Shown: positions 1 through 8,184 of the stretch, piece by piece
Layout of the letters: the number at the start of each line of letters is the position of its first letter
Numbering within the stretch: the first letter of the stretch is position 1
Assembly (NCBI GenBank): GCA_028287105.1
Contig: JAQBQH010000160.1
Coordinates: 1-54,017 of the forward strand
Length of the DNA stretch: 54,017 bases
From: Myxococcales bacterium
Lineage (GTDB): Bacteria > Myxococcota_A > Polyangia > Palsa-1104
Reading direction: 5' to 3'
Translations under genes and position numbers: made by a program
The notes under the pieces: model-generated
What the model was told of the DNA's origin: nothing
Databases searched by the model: none
The model's input: only the letters and a program-made list of their open reading frames with translations

Positions 1-921
1 GCCGCCGTGCCACAGGCGCGACTGGCCATAGGGACCGACCGGGTAATAACCGCCTTCGCCCTCGTTTTCGTTATTCTCGAATAACGAAGCGGCGATTTCC
101 TCCGCCTTGTCCGGCTCGTCGGGGACGTCGGGCTTGTCGCCGCTCAGCACGACGGGAAAGACCATGCGCCCGCGGATCTTGCTGGCGAAGAATTTGAAAT
201 CGAACGGACCGGGATCCCATTTCTGATCGGTGACGTGATAATGGCCGAGATATCCGGCGTACTCGCGCACGTCGCCGCGCAGCGTGCCCCACGACTGGTC
301 GGCGTCGCCGCCGAGCGGATAGACCTGCGGCAGGTTGGGAAAGATGCGCGCCAGCGTCTTGCCGATCGAGATCATCGACGCCATCTGCGCGGGCGTGTAG
401 GCGTAAGCGAGGAACTGGTGGCCGTTGATGCGGCAGGTCAGCTTGTCGCGCTTGCCGTGATAGTCGTTGGGAAAGCGCATCGCGTCGCCGCGATTGGCCA
501 GCTCCACACCGACGGAGATCTCGTTGACGCCCGCCGCCTGGAAGGCGCAGTCGAGGAGGTCGAGCGTCTGGAAGATGGTGCCGTCGTTGTCGATGAGGAA
601 GTGCACCGACAGCCCGCGCTCGTTGTGCAGGACGTGGAAGCAGGTGCGTGAATCCTGGCAGCCGTCGTGGTGCACCACGAACTGGCGCACGATCTGCTTG
701 AGCCGCTCGAGCCCGCGATCGCCGCCGGTGAGCCGCCGCGGCCGCCAGCGCTGGCTGATCCCCGCCATGCCCTTGGCGGGCGCGAACGGCACGACCTCCG
801 ACGGCTTGTCGGTGCGGTGCGCCGTGTACGCGCTGATGCTCGGATCGTCCTCGAACGTGATGACGCGCTGACCGACGTCGTAGCGCTGTCCGCAGACGAT
901 GATGGAAGAGCCCTGGCCCAC
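1..921 (-). CDS. N-acetylmuramoyl-L-alanine amidase (amidase_2/AmpD-like), C-terminus cut by window edge
   Basis: Predicted zinc amidase that cuts the MurNAc-L-Ala bond of peptidoglycan. The 307 visible residues hold an amidase_2 fold: the zinc-binding start VVHHDG (His84-His85), a central segment with HFLIDNDGTIFQTLD, a GVELANR strand, and the late ligand region GHYHVTDQKWDPGP, where GH and DPG are typical of this family. The C-terminus lies beyond base 1. I chose the GTG at 921 because AGGACGGAG lies just upstream, and the start sits 2 nt after the stop of the VWA-FHA gene, so the two are probably co-transcribed. No signal peptide is visible, so it may be cytoplasmic (muropeptide recycling) or exported with a partner. 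The family assignment is firm; the substrate form is inferred. Confidence 0.85.
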   Translation of the reverse strand, partial: MGQGSSIIVCGQRYDVGQRVITFEDDPSISAYTAHRTDKPSEVVPFAPAKGMAGISQRWRPRRLTGGDRGLERLKQIVRQFVVHHDGCQDSRTCFHVLHNERGLSVHFLIDNDGTIFQTLDLLDCAFQAAGVNEISVGVELANRGDAMRFPNDYHGKRDKLTCRINGHQFLAYAYTPAQMASMISIGKTLARIFPNLPQVYPLGGDADQSWGTLRGDVREYAGYLGHYHVTDQKWDPGPFDFKFFASKIRGRMVFPVVLSGDKPDVPDEPDKAEEIAASLFENNENEGEGGYYPVGPYGQSRLWHGG

Positions 922-923
922 GA

Positions 924-2669
924 CTACTCCGTCCTGAATTTCATTTGCGTGTTTCCAAAGCGCAAGAGATCGCCGTCACTGATGCGCGTCGGCTGCGTGA
1001 TGCGCTGACTGTTCAGGAAGGTGCCGTTGGTCGAGCCCAGATCGGTGACGACGAAGGCGCCCCCGCGCAGCGCCAGCTCCGCGTGGCGCGTCGACACCGT
1101 CGGGTCGTCGCTGATCTGCAGCGTCGAGGGTCCCTTGCCCACGGTCACCGGCTGCGCACCGACGGTGACGCGCTGCCCGGCGAGCGCGCCCGATACGACG
1201 ATCAAGATGCCGCTCGTCGGCGCCCGCACGACCGCCGCCTCCGGCACGACGCCGCTCGGTCGCACCGGTCCGCTGCCCACGGGTCCGCTGCCCACGGGTC
1301 CGCTGCCCACGGGTCCGCTGCCCACCGGCCCGCTCGCTCTCGCCGCGCTCGGTATCGCCCCCCGTGCCGCCGAACCCGCACCGTCGGCGCTCGGCGGTCG
1401 GCTGTCAGCTGCCTTATACGGCGAGAACTTCATCTGCTTCTTCGCCTTCGGCCGCGCGCGCGCCAGCACCACCGCCGCGCCGCCGCCGAACAGCACCAGC
1501 CCGGCGATGGCCCACAACCACCACGGCACCAGCGGCCGCGTCGCCGGCGCGTAGCCGAACGACCCGCCCGACGAATCATAGACCAGCGGATTGGACACCA
1601 GATCTTCGCACACCAGCTCGAACCGCTTGTGCTCGAGCGACCGCGTATCGATCTTGAACGTCAGCACGTACTGCTTGTTCAGCTCGTCCCCGAGCGTCTC
1701 GATCTGCCCGCGCAGATCGTCGGCGGTCCGCGCCCAGCGGAAGGTGCCGTTGGAGCGCTTCGACATCTCGCCCAGGTTGAGCAGCGGGCCGCGCTCGTCG
1801 TTGGGCGAAAAGGCGATGGTGTGGATCGGCACGCGCGCCCGCGCCGCCGCGTCGCCGAGGATCTTGAACGTCTTGCGGTCCATCTGCGAATTGAGCCCGT
1901 CGGACACGACGACGATCAGCCTCCGTGCCGATTTGCCGTCGGGCCGCGGCCGGCCGAGTTCCACCAGCCCGGCGCTGATGGCGCGCGTCAGCGCCAGATC
2001 GCCCGCTTCGCCGTCGGGGAGCAGCTCGTCGACGTCGCCGCTGACCGCCCCCGCCGGCTTGAACGGCGCGTGCGCCACCAGATCGCCGCCGTACTCGATC
2101 AAGAGCACGCGCACCTTCGGCGACAGCGACTCGAGCAGGGCATGCACCGCGTCCTTGACCTTCTCCAGCGGCTCGCCCCCGCCGGAGTCGACGACCTGCT
2201 GCTTGTGCTGCTCGGGCGCCAGCTTCTTGCCCTTGCCCGTCGCCGCCTTGCCACCCTTCGGCGCCTTGGGCGGACGGGGCGGCTTCTGCCCCTTCGGCAG
2301 CGGCGGCGGCGGCGGCGGGGCGACGATCTTCTTCGGCCCGTAGAGCGCCGACGCCTCGACGATGAGCACCAGGTCGAGCGCCTCGTTCGCGCCCTGGAAC
2401 TGCTGCCCCTTCTCCGGCTTGCCGACGACCTTGCCGTTCATCTTGAGGCGGAACATCGGCCCCGCCCGGCCGTCATCGATGTTGCCTTCCAGCTCTACCA
2501 CCGAGGCGAACACCCGCACCGTGCCGTCGTTTTCGAACTCGCTCGCGTCGATGCGCTCGAGGCGCAGCCGTGGCTTCGAGGCGTCGGCCGGAACAGCCAG
2601 CGCCAGCAGCAAACCAGTCAGAATCATTCGAGACGAGCGGCGCACGGGCAGCGAAAAACGGTAACGCAT
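924..2669 (-). CDS. VWA-like domain / FHA domain membrane protein
   Basis: A 581-residue protein with an N-terminal signal segment (ILTGLLLALAVPADA), an extracytoplasmic von Willebrand A-like region (about 100-340), one transmembrane helix (about 380-400, WLWAIAGLVLFGGGAAVVLA), a linker with GSGPV repeats, and a C-terminal FHA phosphothreonine-binding domain (about 490-575) containing the GS..STRHAE-type and DLGSTNGT motifs. This layout would link something outside the membrane to phosphoprotein binding inside. The MIDAS motif DxSxS of true VWA domains is degenerate: the strand reads LVLIVEASALYG. A Pro/Lys-rich insert (about 115-150) interrupts the domain. The gene lies 3 nt downstream of the YciI-like gene and 2 nt upstream of the amidase. 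The partner and ligand are unknown. Confidence 0.82.
   Translation of the reverse strand: MRYRFSLPVRRSSRMILTGLLLALAVPADASKPRLRLERIDASEFENDGTVRVFASVVELEGNIDDGRAGPMFRLKMNGKVVGKPEKGQQFQGANEALDLVLIVEASALYGPKKIVAPPPPPPLPKGQKPPRPPKAPKGGKAATGKGKKLAPEQHKQQVVDSGGGEPLEKVKDAVHALLESLSPKVRVLLIEYGGDLVAHAPFKPAGAVSGDVDELLPDGEAGDLALTRAISAGLVELGRPRPDGKSARRLIVVVSDGLNSQMDRKTFKILGDAAARARVPIHTIAFSPNDERGPLLNLGEMSKRSNGTFRWARTADDLRGQIETLGDELNKQYVLTFKIDTRSLEHKRFELVCEDLVSNPLVYDSSGGSFGYAPATRPLVPWWLWAIAGLVLFGGGAAVVLARARPKAKKQMKFSPYKAADSRPPSADGAGSAARGAIPSAARASGPVGSGPVGSGPVGSGPVGSGPVRPSGVVPEAAVVRAPTSGILIVVSGALAGQRVTVGAQPVTVGKGPSTLQISDDPTVSTRHAELALRGGAFVVTDLGSTNGTFLNSQRITQPTRISDGDLLRFGNTQMKFRTE
1269..1328. repeat. 15-bp tandem repeat, four copies, inside the VWA-FHA gene
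   Basis: Four tandem 15-bp units (TCCGCTGCCCACGGG, the last with one change) encode the repeated pentapeptide GSGPV between the transmembrane helix and the FHA domain. The unit length is a multiple of three, so copy-number change would lengthen or shorten the linker without a frameshift. Confidence 0.9.
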
Positions 2670-2672
2670 CGG

Positions 2673-2957
2673 CTACAGCCCGTCGAGCCCCTCGACGCCG
2701 ATGTTGGGCGCCCAGCGATAGACCGTGTGCTCGACCAGCCCCTCCAGCGCGAACGGATCGCCGGCCACCAGCGCGGCCAGCTCGTCATCATCGTCGGCGC
2801 GCAAGAGCAGCGCTCCCCCGGTGCGCGGAATCAGCGGACCCGACGCGACCAGTTTGCGACGCTCCTTCAGCCCGCGCAGATAGGCGCGATGACGATCCAC
2901 CGTCTGGTCGATGCGCCCCTGCGGCACCAGATATCGAAGCGAGACCCAGGCGTACAT
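2673..2957 (-). CDS. YciI-like (YCII-related) domain protein
   Basis: A 94-residue protein that fits the YCII family, small dimeric ferredoxin-fold proteins of mostly unknown role. Family-like features are the early conserved His-Arg (VDRHRAYL), the SGPL turn, a GGALLL strand, an acidic stretch (DDDDELAAL) and the DPFALEGL segment that normally closes the active-site pocket. I chose the ATG at 2957, which starts the family pattern MYAWVSLRYL and follows GGAGG/GGAAGAA; the frame stays open further upstream but gives no family-like sequence. It is first in a tight minus-strand set with the VWA-FHA protein and the amidase. The enzymatic role is not known from sequence. Confidence 0.75.
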   Translation of the reverse strand: MYAWVSLRYLVPQGRIDQTVDRHRAYLRGLKERRKLVASGPLIPRTGGALLLRADDDDELAALVAGDPFALEGLVEHTVYRWAPNIGVEGLDGL

Positions 2958-3139
2958 TTCTTCCACACCTCCCGTATTTGAACTATCGGCCATTTCGCAC
3001 CGCGCGGCACACGACCACGCAATACGCGACCCACTTTCGCACGTGGCGCATGGGACAGGTCTTACATGTTGACGCCTACACCGACGCGGCGCGACGGTCA
3101 TCGTCGGACGATCGGCGACTACGCACCAAGGAGGGCTCC

Positions 3140-4762
3140 ATGCGCAAGACCAGCCTGGTAGCAGCGTTGTTGGCGGTAGCAGCGGCGGCGGGGTGTGCCG
3201 GTGAAGTCGGCATCGACGACTCTTCGTCGACGGCGACCGCGGCCTTGAGCGGGCCTGAGCTCGAGGGTCGCACGACCTGGTTCAACGCGACGTTCGGCGG
3301 CGAAAAATTCTTCAGCCTCATCCTCCCCGGCCCGCCATTCAATCTCGCGCTCGGGTTCGACACCGTGCTGGTCTCGGACCGCAACACCCGCTTCAACGAG
3401 TTCGGCGTGCTCAACGATCCCGACTGCGTCCAGGGCGACGCCACCACCGGCGGCCTCGACCGCTGCGCCGACGACGCGCAGATCGGATCGTACAACGGCG
3501 CCTCGGCCGGCATCGTCGGTGTGCGCAAATTCTTGAACCCGCTGCGCGGGCAGCCCGGGCAGAAGCCGATCATCGTCGGCGTCTCGTGCGCGTCGTGCCA
3601 CGCCGGCCTCGACGCGCAGAACCCACCCGCCGATCCGAACCACCCCGCGTGGGCCAACATCCACGCCACCACCGGCAACCAGTACATCAACGTGGGCAAG
3701 ATCTTCGGCGCGCACCTGTCGTCGCACGATCCGCGCTACCAGGTGTTCCACACCTGGGCGCCGGGCACCGTCGACACCACCGCCATCGAGAGCGATCACG
3801 TCAACAACCCCGGCATCATCACGCAGGTGTTCAACCTGAGTCAGCGGCCGTTCTTCGATCTCACCGTCGCTGGCGAGGCGCGCCACGTGCACCGCGCCGG
3901 CCAGGGCGGCGAGGACGACGCCGGCTGCGAGGCCGCCGCCATCCGTGTCTACTTCAACATCGGCATGTGCGCCAAGGAGTGCATGGTCGGCCACCTCGCC
4001 AACGGGCCCGGCGGATCGCAGACCCCCATCGATCAGGCCGAGTGCGCCGCCGTGTGCCCCGACTTCAACAAGGCCAAGGAGGCGGTGGTCAACATGTGCA
4101 AGTTCATGAACACCACCACGCCACCGTCGCTGGCAGCGGCTCCCGGCGGCCAGGCGCTGCTCGCCGACCGGGCGACCATCAACCGCGGCAAGCAGGTCTT
4201 CAACCAGCAGTGCGCGTCGTGCCACGGCGGCGCGGTCGCGTCGGACGATCTGATCCATCCCGCCGACGAGATCGGCACCAACTCCTGCCGCTCCAAGACG
4301 TCGAACTGGCAGGACGGCCACATCTGGGCGCAGTTCTCCTCGGATCAGTACAAGGCGCGCCCCACCGGCGGGCCCGGCTACTATCGCGACGTGCCGCTGC
4401 TCGGCATCTGGGCGACGGCGCCGTTCCTCCACAACAACCGCCTCGGCGTCTTCACCGGCGACTCCAGCGTCGCCGGCCGCGTGGCCGCCTACGAAGAGGC
4501 GATGGGCGAGCTCTTGAATCCGCTCTCGCGCGACATCGTCGGCTCGATCCAGTCGACCACCGACTCGATCGAAGTGCCGACGCCCATCGGCAACGTGACC
4601 CTGCCCGCCGGCACGCCGGTGGCGCTGTTCGCCAACCTCAATCCCAACAACCCGCTCGAGAACTTCTGCCCCGACCTCGCCGAGAACCAGGGCCACTACT
4701 ACGGCGCCTGGCTGTGGCCGTCGGACAAGCACGCGCTCACCGAGTATCTGAAGACGCGCTAA
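3140..4762 (+). CDS. Multihaem c-type cytochrome lipoprotein, RoxA/cytochrome c peroxidase-like
   Basis: A 540-residue exported lipoprotein (lipobox AAAAGC near residue 16) with two c-type haem-binding motifs, CASCH (near residue 155) and a second CASCH (near residue 360). The C-terminal segment DVPLLGIWATAPFLHNNR matches the conserved turn of di-haem peroxidases and RoxA-type rubber oxygenases, where the wording is P.L.GIW..APYLHNG. It should act outside the inner membrane as an electron-transfer or oxidative enzyme. The ATG at 3140 has a strong AAGGAGG. The cysteine-rich insert between the haems (MCAKECMVGHL, AAVCPDF) is unlike plain cytochrome c peroxidases. I cannot choose between peroxidase, oxygenase and electron carrier. 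Confidence 0.78.
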   Translation: MRKTSLVAALLAVAAAAGCAGEVGIDDSSSTATAALSGPELEGRTTWFNATFGGEKFFSLILPGPPFNLALGFDTVLVSDRNTRFNEFGVLNDPDCVQGDATTGGLDRCADDAQIGSYNGASAGIVGVRKFLNPLRGQPGQKPIIVGVSCASCHAGLDAQNPPADPNHPAWANIHATTGNQYINVGKIFGAHLSSHDPRYQVFHTWAPGTVDTTAIESDHVNNPGIITQVFNLSQRPFFDLTVAGEARHVHRAGQGGEDDAGCEAAAIRVYFNIGMCAKECMVGHLANGPGGSQTPIDQAECAAVCPDFNKAKEAVVNMCKFMNTTTPPSLAAAPGGQALLADRATINRGKQVFNQQCASCHGGAVASDDLIHPADEIGTNSCRSKTSNWQDGHIWAQFSSDQYKARPTGGPGYYRDVPLLGIWATAPFLHNNRLGVFTGDSSVAGRVAAYEEAMGELLNPLSRDIVGSIQSTTDSIEVPTPIGNVTLPAGTPVALFANLNPNNPLENFCPDLAENQGHYYGAWLWPSDKHALTEYLKTR

Positions 4763-4806
4763 CCCGGCTCTAGATGCCCATGCGCGGATCGAGTACGGTC
4801 CGTCGC

Positions 4807-5130
4807 ATGGGCATGCAAGATCACTTCGACCTCATCGCCGACGCCGAGCTGCGCCACCTCGAGAAGAGCCTCGCCGACTACGATCCCGACGAGCTGGAAG
4901 TCGAGCTCTCGCAGGGCGTCCTCACGCTGACGCTCGCCGACGACGCCAAGATCATCATCAACAGCCACCACGCCGCCGGTGAGATCTGGATGGCCGCCTT
5001 CCGCCAGGCCTGGCACTTCGGCCCCAAGGAGGACGCGGGCCGCGTCGAATGGCGCACGTCCAAAGACGAGCTCCGCTCGACGCTCTCCCGCCTCCTCTCC
5101 GAGAAGCTAGCCCGCGAGATTACGCTGTAG
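4807..5130 (+). CDS. cyaY: Frataxin-family iron-binding protein CyaY
   Basis: A 107-residue frataxin homologue. CyaY binds iron and tunes cysteine desulfurase in Fe-S cluster assembly in the cytoplasm. Visible hallmarks are the acidic first helix (ADAELRHLEKSLADYD), the strand pair GVLTLTLADDAKIIIN matching the CyaY core GVLTI...KIIIN, and the conserved W in IWMAAFRQAWHF followed by a second W (VEWRTS). Length agrees with bacterial CyaY (about 105). In-frame ATGs at 4774, 4807 and 4813 are possible; I prefer 4807 because the family begins directly before the first helix. No ribosome site is obvious. No isc or suf genes are in the window, so it stands alone between the haem lipoprotein and a convergent peptidase gene. 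Confidence 0.87.
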   Translation: MGMQDHFDLIADAELRHLEKSLADYDPDELEVELSQGVLTLTLADDAKIIINSHHAAGEIWMAAFRQAWHFGPKEDAGRVEWRTSKDELRSTLSRLLSEKLAREITL

Positions 5131-5141
5131 CCGTTCGCTGA

Positions 5142-7178
5142 TTACCAGACGACGCACGAATACTGCCGCACCATCTTGTCCCCCGCCTTGCACTGAAAGG
5201 CGTCGGAGAACTCCTTCAGATCCGACATCGGCCCGTTGATGCGGTACTGCGGCGGCGAGTGCGGATCGGTCGTCACACGCAGGCGCGCCATCTCCGGCCG
5301 GCGCTTGGTGCACCACGACTGCGCGATGCCGAGGAAGAACAGCTGGTCGTCGCTGCGCGCGCCGTAACGCTTCGGCTGCGCGCCGCGCTCCTTGACCCAC
5401 GCCGCGTGCGCCAGCTTCATGCCGCCGATGTCGGCGATGTTCTCGCCCAGCGTCAGCTTGCCGTTGACGTGCAGATCGTCGACCGAGACGTACTCGTTGT
5501 ACTGATCGACCACGCACTGCGCGCGCTTGTCGAACTCCTTGCCCACCGGCGCCGTCCACCAGTCGCGCAGGTTGCCCTTGGCGTCGAACTGCCGCCCCTG
5601 ATCGTCGAACCCGTGCGTCAGCTCGTGGCCGTAGACCATGCCGATGGCGCCGTAGTTCACCGGCGCCGCGGCCGCGCGATTGAAGAAGGGCGGCTGCAGG
5701 ATGCCGGCCGGGAAGACCATCTCGTTCATCGACGGCTCGTAATACGCGTTCACCGTCGCCGGCGTGATCAGCCACTCGCTGCGGTCGACAGGCTTGCCGA
5801 TCTTCGCCATCTGCCGGCGGGTCTCGAACGTGGTAGCCGCGATCGCGTTCTGCACCAACGAGTCCTTGGTCACCTCGAGCGCGCTGTAGTCACGCCACTT
5901 GTCGGGATAGCCGATCTTGTTGTCGATCGCCGACAGCTTCTCGTGCGCCTGCTTGCGCGTCGCATCGTCGAACCACGACAGCCCGTCGAGGTTCGTGTTC
6001 ATGGCCGCCTCGACCTGCTTGACCATGTCGAGCGTCAGCTTCTTGCCGTCGGCGCCGAACGTCTTCTTGACGAACTCCTGGCCCAGCTGGAACCCGAGGC
6101 TGGCGTCGATGCGCTGCACGCAGCGCTTCCAGCGCGGCTCGATCTCGGTCGTGCCCTGCAGCGTCTTGCCGTAGAAGGCAAAGTTCTCGTCGACGAACGC
6201 CTTCGACAGGACCGGCGCCAGGTCCTTGATGAGGTGCCAGCGCAGATAGGTCTTCCAATCGGCGAGCGACGACCGCGTCAGCTCCTTCGACAGCGCCGCG
6301 AAGAACTCGGGCGAGCGCACGTTGATCTGCGTGACGTGCGGAACGCCCATCTCCGCCAGGTAGAGCTTCCAATTCCACTTCGGCGCCGTCTTCTCGATGC
6401 CGGCCAGCTCGAGGCGGTGATAGATCTTGTTCGGGTCGCGACGGTCGACGCGCGACATCGACGCCGTCGCCAGCGCCGTCTCGATGCGCAACACCGTGGC
6501 CGCGTCCTTCGACGCCTGCGCGGGCGGCTCGCCGGCCAGCGCCAGCATCCGCTCGAGGTGCGCCTGGTACTGCTTCTTGATCTCGGGGAACTTGCCCGTC
6601 GACGAGACGTAGTAGTCGCGATCGGGCAGGCCGAGGCCGCCCTGATCGAGCACCGCCACCACCTGCGTCGCATCCTTGAAGTCCTGCTCCTGCCCCGACT
6701 CGAAGAGCGGGTTGCCGACGCCGAGGTGGATGCGCGCCACCTCCTTGATCAGCGACGGCAGGTCCTTGATCGCGTCGATGCGCGCCAGCTGCGCCTTCAG
6801 CTCCGCCGGGCCCTTGGCCTCGATGGCCGCCTCGTCGGTGCAGCTCTGCCAGAAGGCCCCCAGCTTGGGGTCGCCCTCGCCCTTGGCGGCGGACTCGAGG
6901 ATGGCGCGCAGCTCCTTCTGGTTGCGATCGTCGATGACCGAGAAGCCGCGGCCCCACTGCGCCTTGTCGGCCGGGATCTCGGTGCGCTTGATCCAGTTGC
7001 CGCAGGCGTACTGGTAGAAGTCGTCACACGGATTGACCGAGGTGTCGACGGCGCTCTCGTCGATGCCGGTCTCGACCGGCGCCGGCGGGTTCGAGGCGAT
7101 GGGCGCGGCAGGGCCGGCAGCCTTTTCGTGACAGCCAGCGACGAGGATCAGCGACAGGGCGACGATGCGTTGATTCAT
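5142..7178 (-). CDS. M13-family (neprilysin/PepO-like) zinc metallopeptidase, lipoprotein
   Basis: A 678-residue exported lipoprotein (lipobox LILVAGC, Cys16) of peptidase family M13. It has the zinc motif HELTH (about residues 516-520), the downstream ENIAD motif carrying the third ligand, the NAYYEPSMNEMVFPAGILQPPFF substrate-site block in full, and the family's terminal Cys-x-x-Trp (YSCVVW). All catalytic residues appear intact and the length is typical (about 670-700). It probably trims short peptides in the periplasm or at the cell surface. Its start is only 29 nt from the divergent polymerase-domain gene, and the gap carries -10-like boxes for both. No Shine-Dalgarno sequence is evident. 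Confidence 0.93.
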   Translation of the reverse strand: MNQRIVALSLILVAGCHEKAAGPAAPIASNPPAPVETGIDESAVDTSVNPCDDFYQYACGNWIKRTEIPADKAQWGRGFSVIDDRNQKELRAILESAAKGEGDPKLGAFWQSCTDEAAIEAKGPAELKAQLARIDAIKDLPSLIKEVARIHLGVGNPLFESGQEQDFKDATQVVAVLDQGGLGLPDRDYYVSSTGKFPEIKKQYQAHLERMLALAGEPPAQASKDAATVLRIETALATASMSRVDRRDPNKIYHRLELAGIEKTAPKWNWKLYLAEMGVPHVTQINVRSPEFFAALSKELTRSSLADWKTYLRWHLIKDLAPVLSKAFVDENFAFYGKTLQGTTEIEPRWKRCVQRIDASLGFQLGQEFVKKTFGADGKKLTLDMVKQVEAAMNTNLDGLSWFDDATRKQAHEKLSAIDNKIGYPDKWRDYSALEVTKDSLVQNAIAATTFETRRQMAKIGKPVDRSEWLITPATVNAYYEPSMNEMVFPAGILQPPFFNRAAAAPVNYGAIGMVYGHELTHGFDDQGRQFDAKGNLRDWWTAPVGKEFDKRAQCVVDQYNEYVSVDDLHVNGKLTLGENIADIGGMKLAHAAWVKERGAQPKRYGARSDDQLFFLGIAQSWCTKRRPEMARLRVTTDPHSPPQYRINGPMSDLKEFSDAFQCKAGDKMVRQYSCVVW

Positions 7179-7207
7179 GCGACCGCCTATAACCTATATT
7201 GAGGACG
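7179..7207. promoter_or_regulatory. 29-bp divergent intergenic with face-to-face -10 elements
   Basis: Plus-strand TATATT at 7195-7200 lies 7 nt before the ATG at 7208. On the minus strand TTATAG (7192-7187) lies 8 nt before the ATG at 7178. No Shine-Dalgarno sequence stands at normal distance for either gene. The spacing would place both transcription starts at or next to the start codons, giving leaderless or nearly leaderless mRNAs. Inferred from spacing and consensus only. Confidence 0.5.
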
Positions 7208-8164
7208 ATGGCCAGACGGGCGCGAGCGATCCCGAATGCCGGTGACGCCGTCGTCGAGATCGACGGCAAGAAGGTCAAGCTCACCAACCTCGGCAAGCCC
7301 TTCTGGCCCGACATCACCAAGGGCGATCTGATCCAGTATTACGTCGACGTCGCCGAGTGGCTGTTGCCGCACTTGCGGGACCGCGCCATGGTCATGAAGC
7401 GCTATCCGCACGGCGCGGCCGGCGAGTTCTTCTTCATGAAGCGCGCGCCATCGCCGCGGCCCGACTGGATCGAGACCGTCGCCATCGATCACGACTCGGG
7501 CAACGTGATCGATTTTCCGATCATCCAGGATGTCGCGTCGCTGATGTGGTGCATCAACCTCGGCTGCATCGATCTGAACCAGTGGTACGCGCGCAAGGAC
7601 GACGTCGACCGCCCCGACTACGTCCACTTCGATCTCGACCCCGGCGAGGCGCCCTTCGAGGCCGTCAAGGAGACGGCGCTGCTCCTCGACGAGACCTTGC
7701 GCGGCCTCGGTATGCCGACCTTCGTGAAGACCTCGGGATCGAAGGGCGTGCACGTCTACGTGCCGATCAAGCGCGGCCCGGTGCAGAAGCAGGTCTGGAC
7801 CTTCGCCAAGACCGTCTCCGTCGAGCTCACCAAGAGATATCCGCAGCTCATGACCGCGGTCTACGTGCGCGCCAAGCGCCCGGCCGGCCGCGTGCTGGTC
7901 GACTACAACCAGAACCGCTGGGGCTCGACGCTGGCCTCGATCTACTCGGTGCGGCCGACGCCCGAAGCGAGCGTCTCGACGCCGGTGACGTGGAAGGAGC
8001 TGCCGCGGGTCGAGATGGCCGACTTCACGCTGCACGACGTGCCGGCGCGCCTGCGCAAGCTCGGCGACCTGTGGGCCCCCGTCGCAGCCGCCGAGGACGA
8101 TCCGATCCGCTTCGATCTCGGCAAGTTCATGCAGCCGGTCAAGGTCGCCAAGCGGCGCGGCTGA
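7208..8164 (+). CDS. LigD-type polymerase/primase domain protein (stand-alone)
   Basis: A 318-residue protein matching the polymerase domain of LigD, an archaeo-eukaryotic primase fold used in bacterial end joining. Conserved blocks are LGKPFWPDITKGDLIQYY, the MKRYPHG segment, DYVHFDLDPGE with the metal-binding DxD, KTSGSKGVHVYVPI, and RVLVDYNQNRWGSTLASIYSVRP. Neither a ligase nor a nuclease domain is attached, and no ku gene is in the window, so it is a stand-alone form like those reported as separate PolDom proteins. The ATG at 7208 is chosen; a TTG at 7199 in the same frame is possible. Expected role: filling or templating at broken DNA ends. It is divergent from the M13 peptidase with no functional link evident. 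Confidence 0.88.
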   Translation: MARRARAIPNAGDAVVEIDGKKVKLTNLGKPFWPDITKGDLIQYYVDVAEWLLPHLRDRAMVMKRYPHGAAGEFFFMKRAPSPRPDWIETVAIDHDSGNVIDFPIIQDVASLMWCINLGCIDLNQWYARKDDVDRPDYVHFDLDPGEAPFEAVKETALLLDETLRGLGMPTFVKTSGSKGVHVYVPIKRGPVQKQVWTFAKTVSVELTKRYPQLMTAVYVRAKRPAGRVLVDYNQNRWGSTLASIYSVRPTPEASVSTPVTWKELPRVEMADFTLHDVPARLRKLGDLWAPVAAAEDDPIRFDLGKFMQPVKVAKRRG

Positions 8165-8184
8165 TCGCTCCTGGCAGGTTCCTG

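Noticed and set aside
945-2981. Long plus-strand open frame opposite the VWA-FHA gene
   Set aside because: Arg/His/Asp-rich composition typical of the reverse strand of high-GC genes, with no domain words. The minus strand encodes clear VWA-like and FHA domains.
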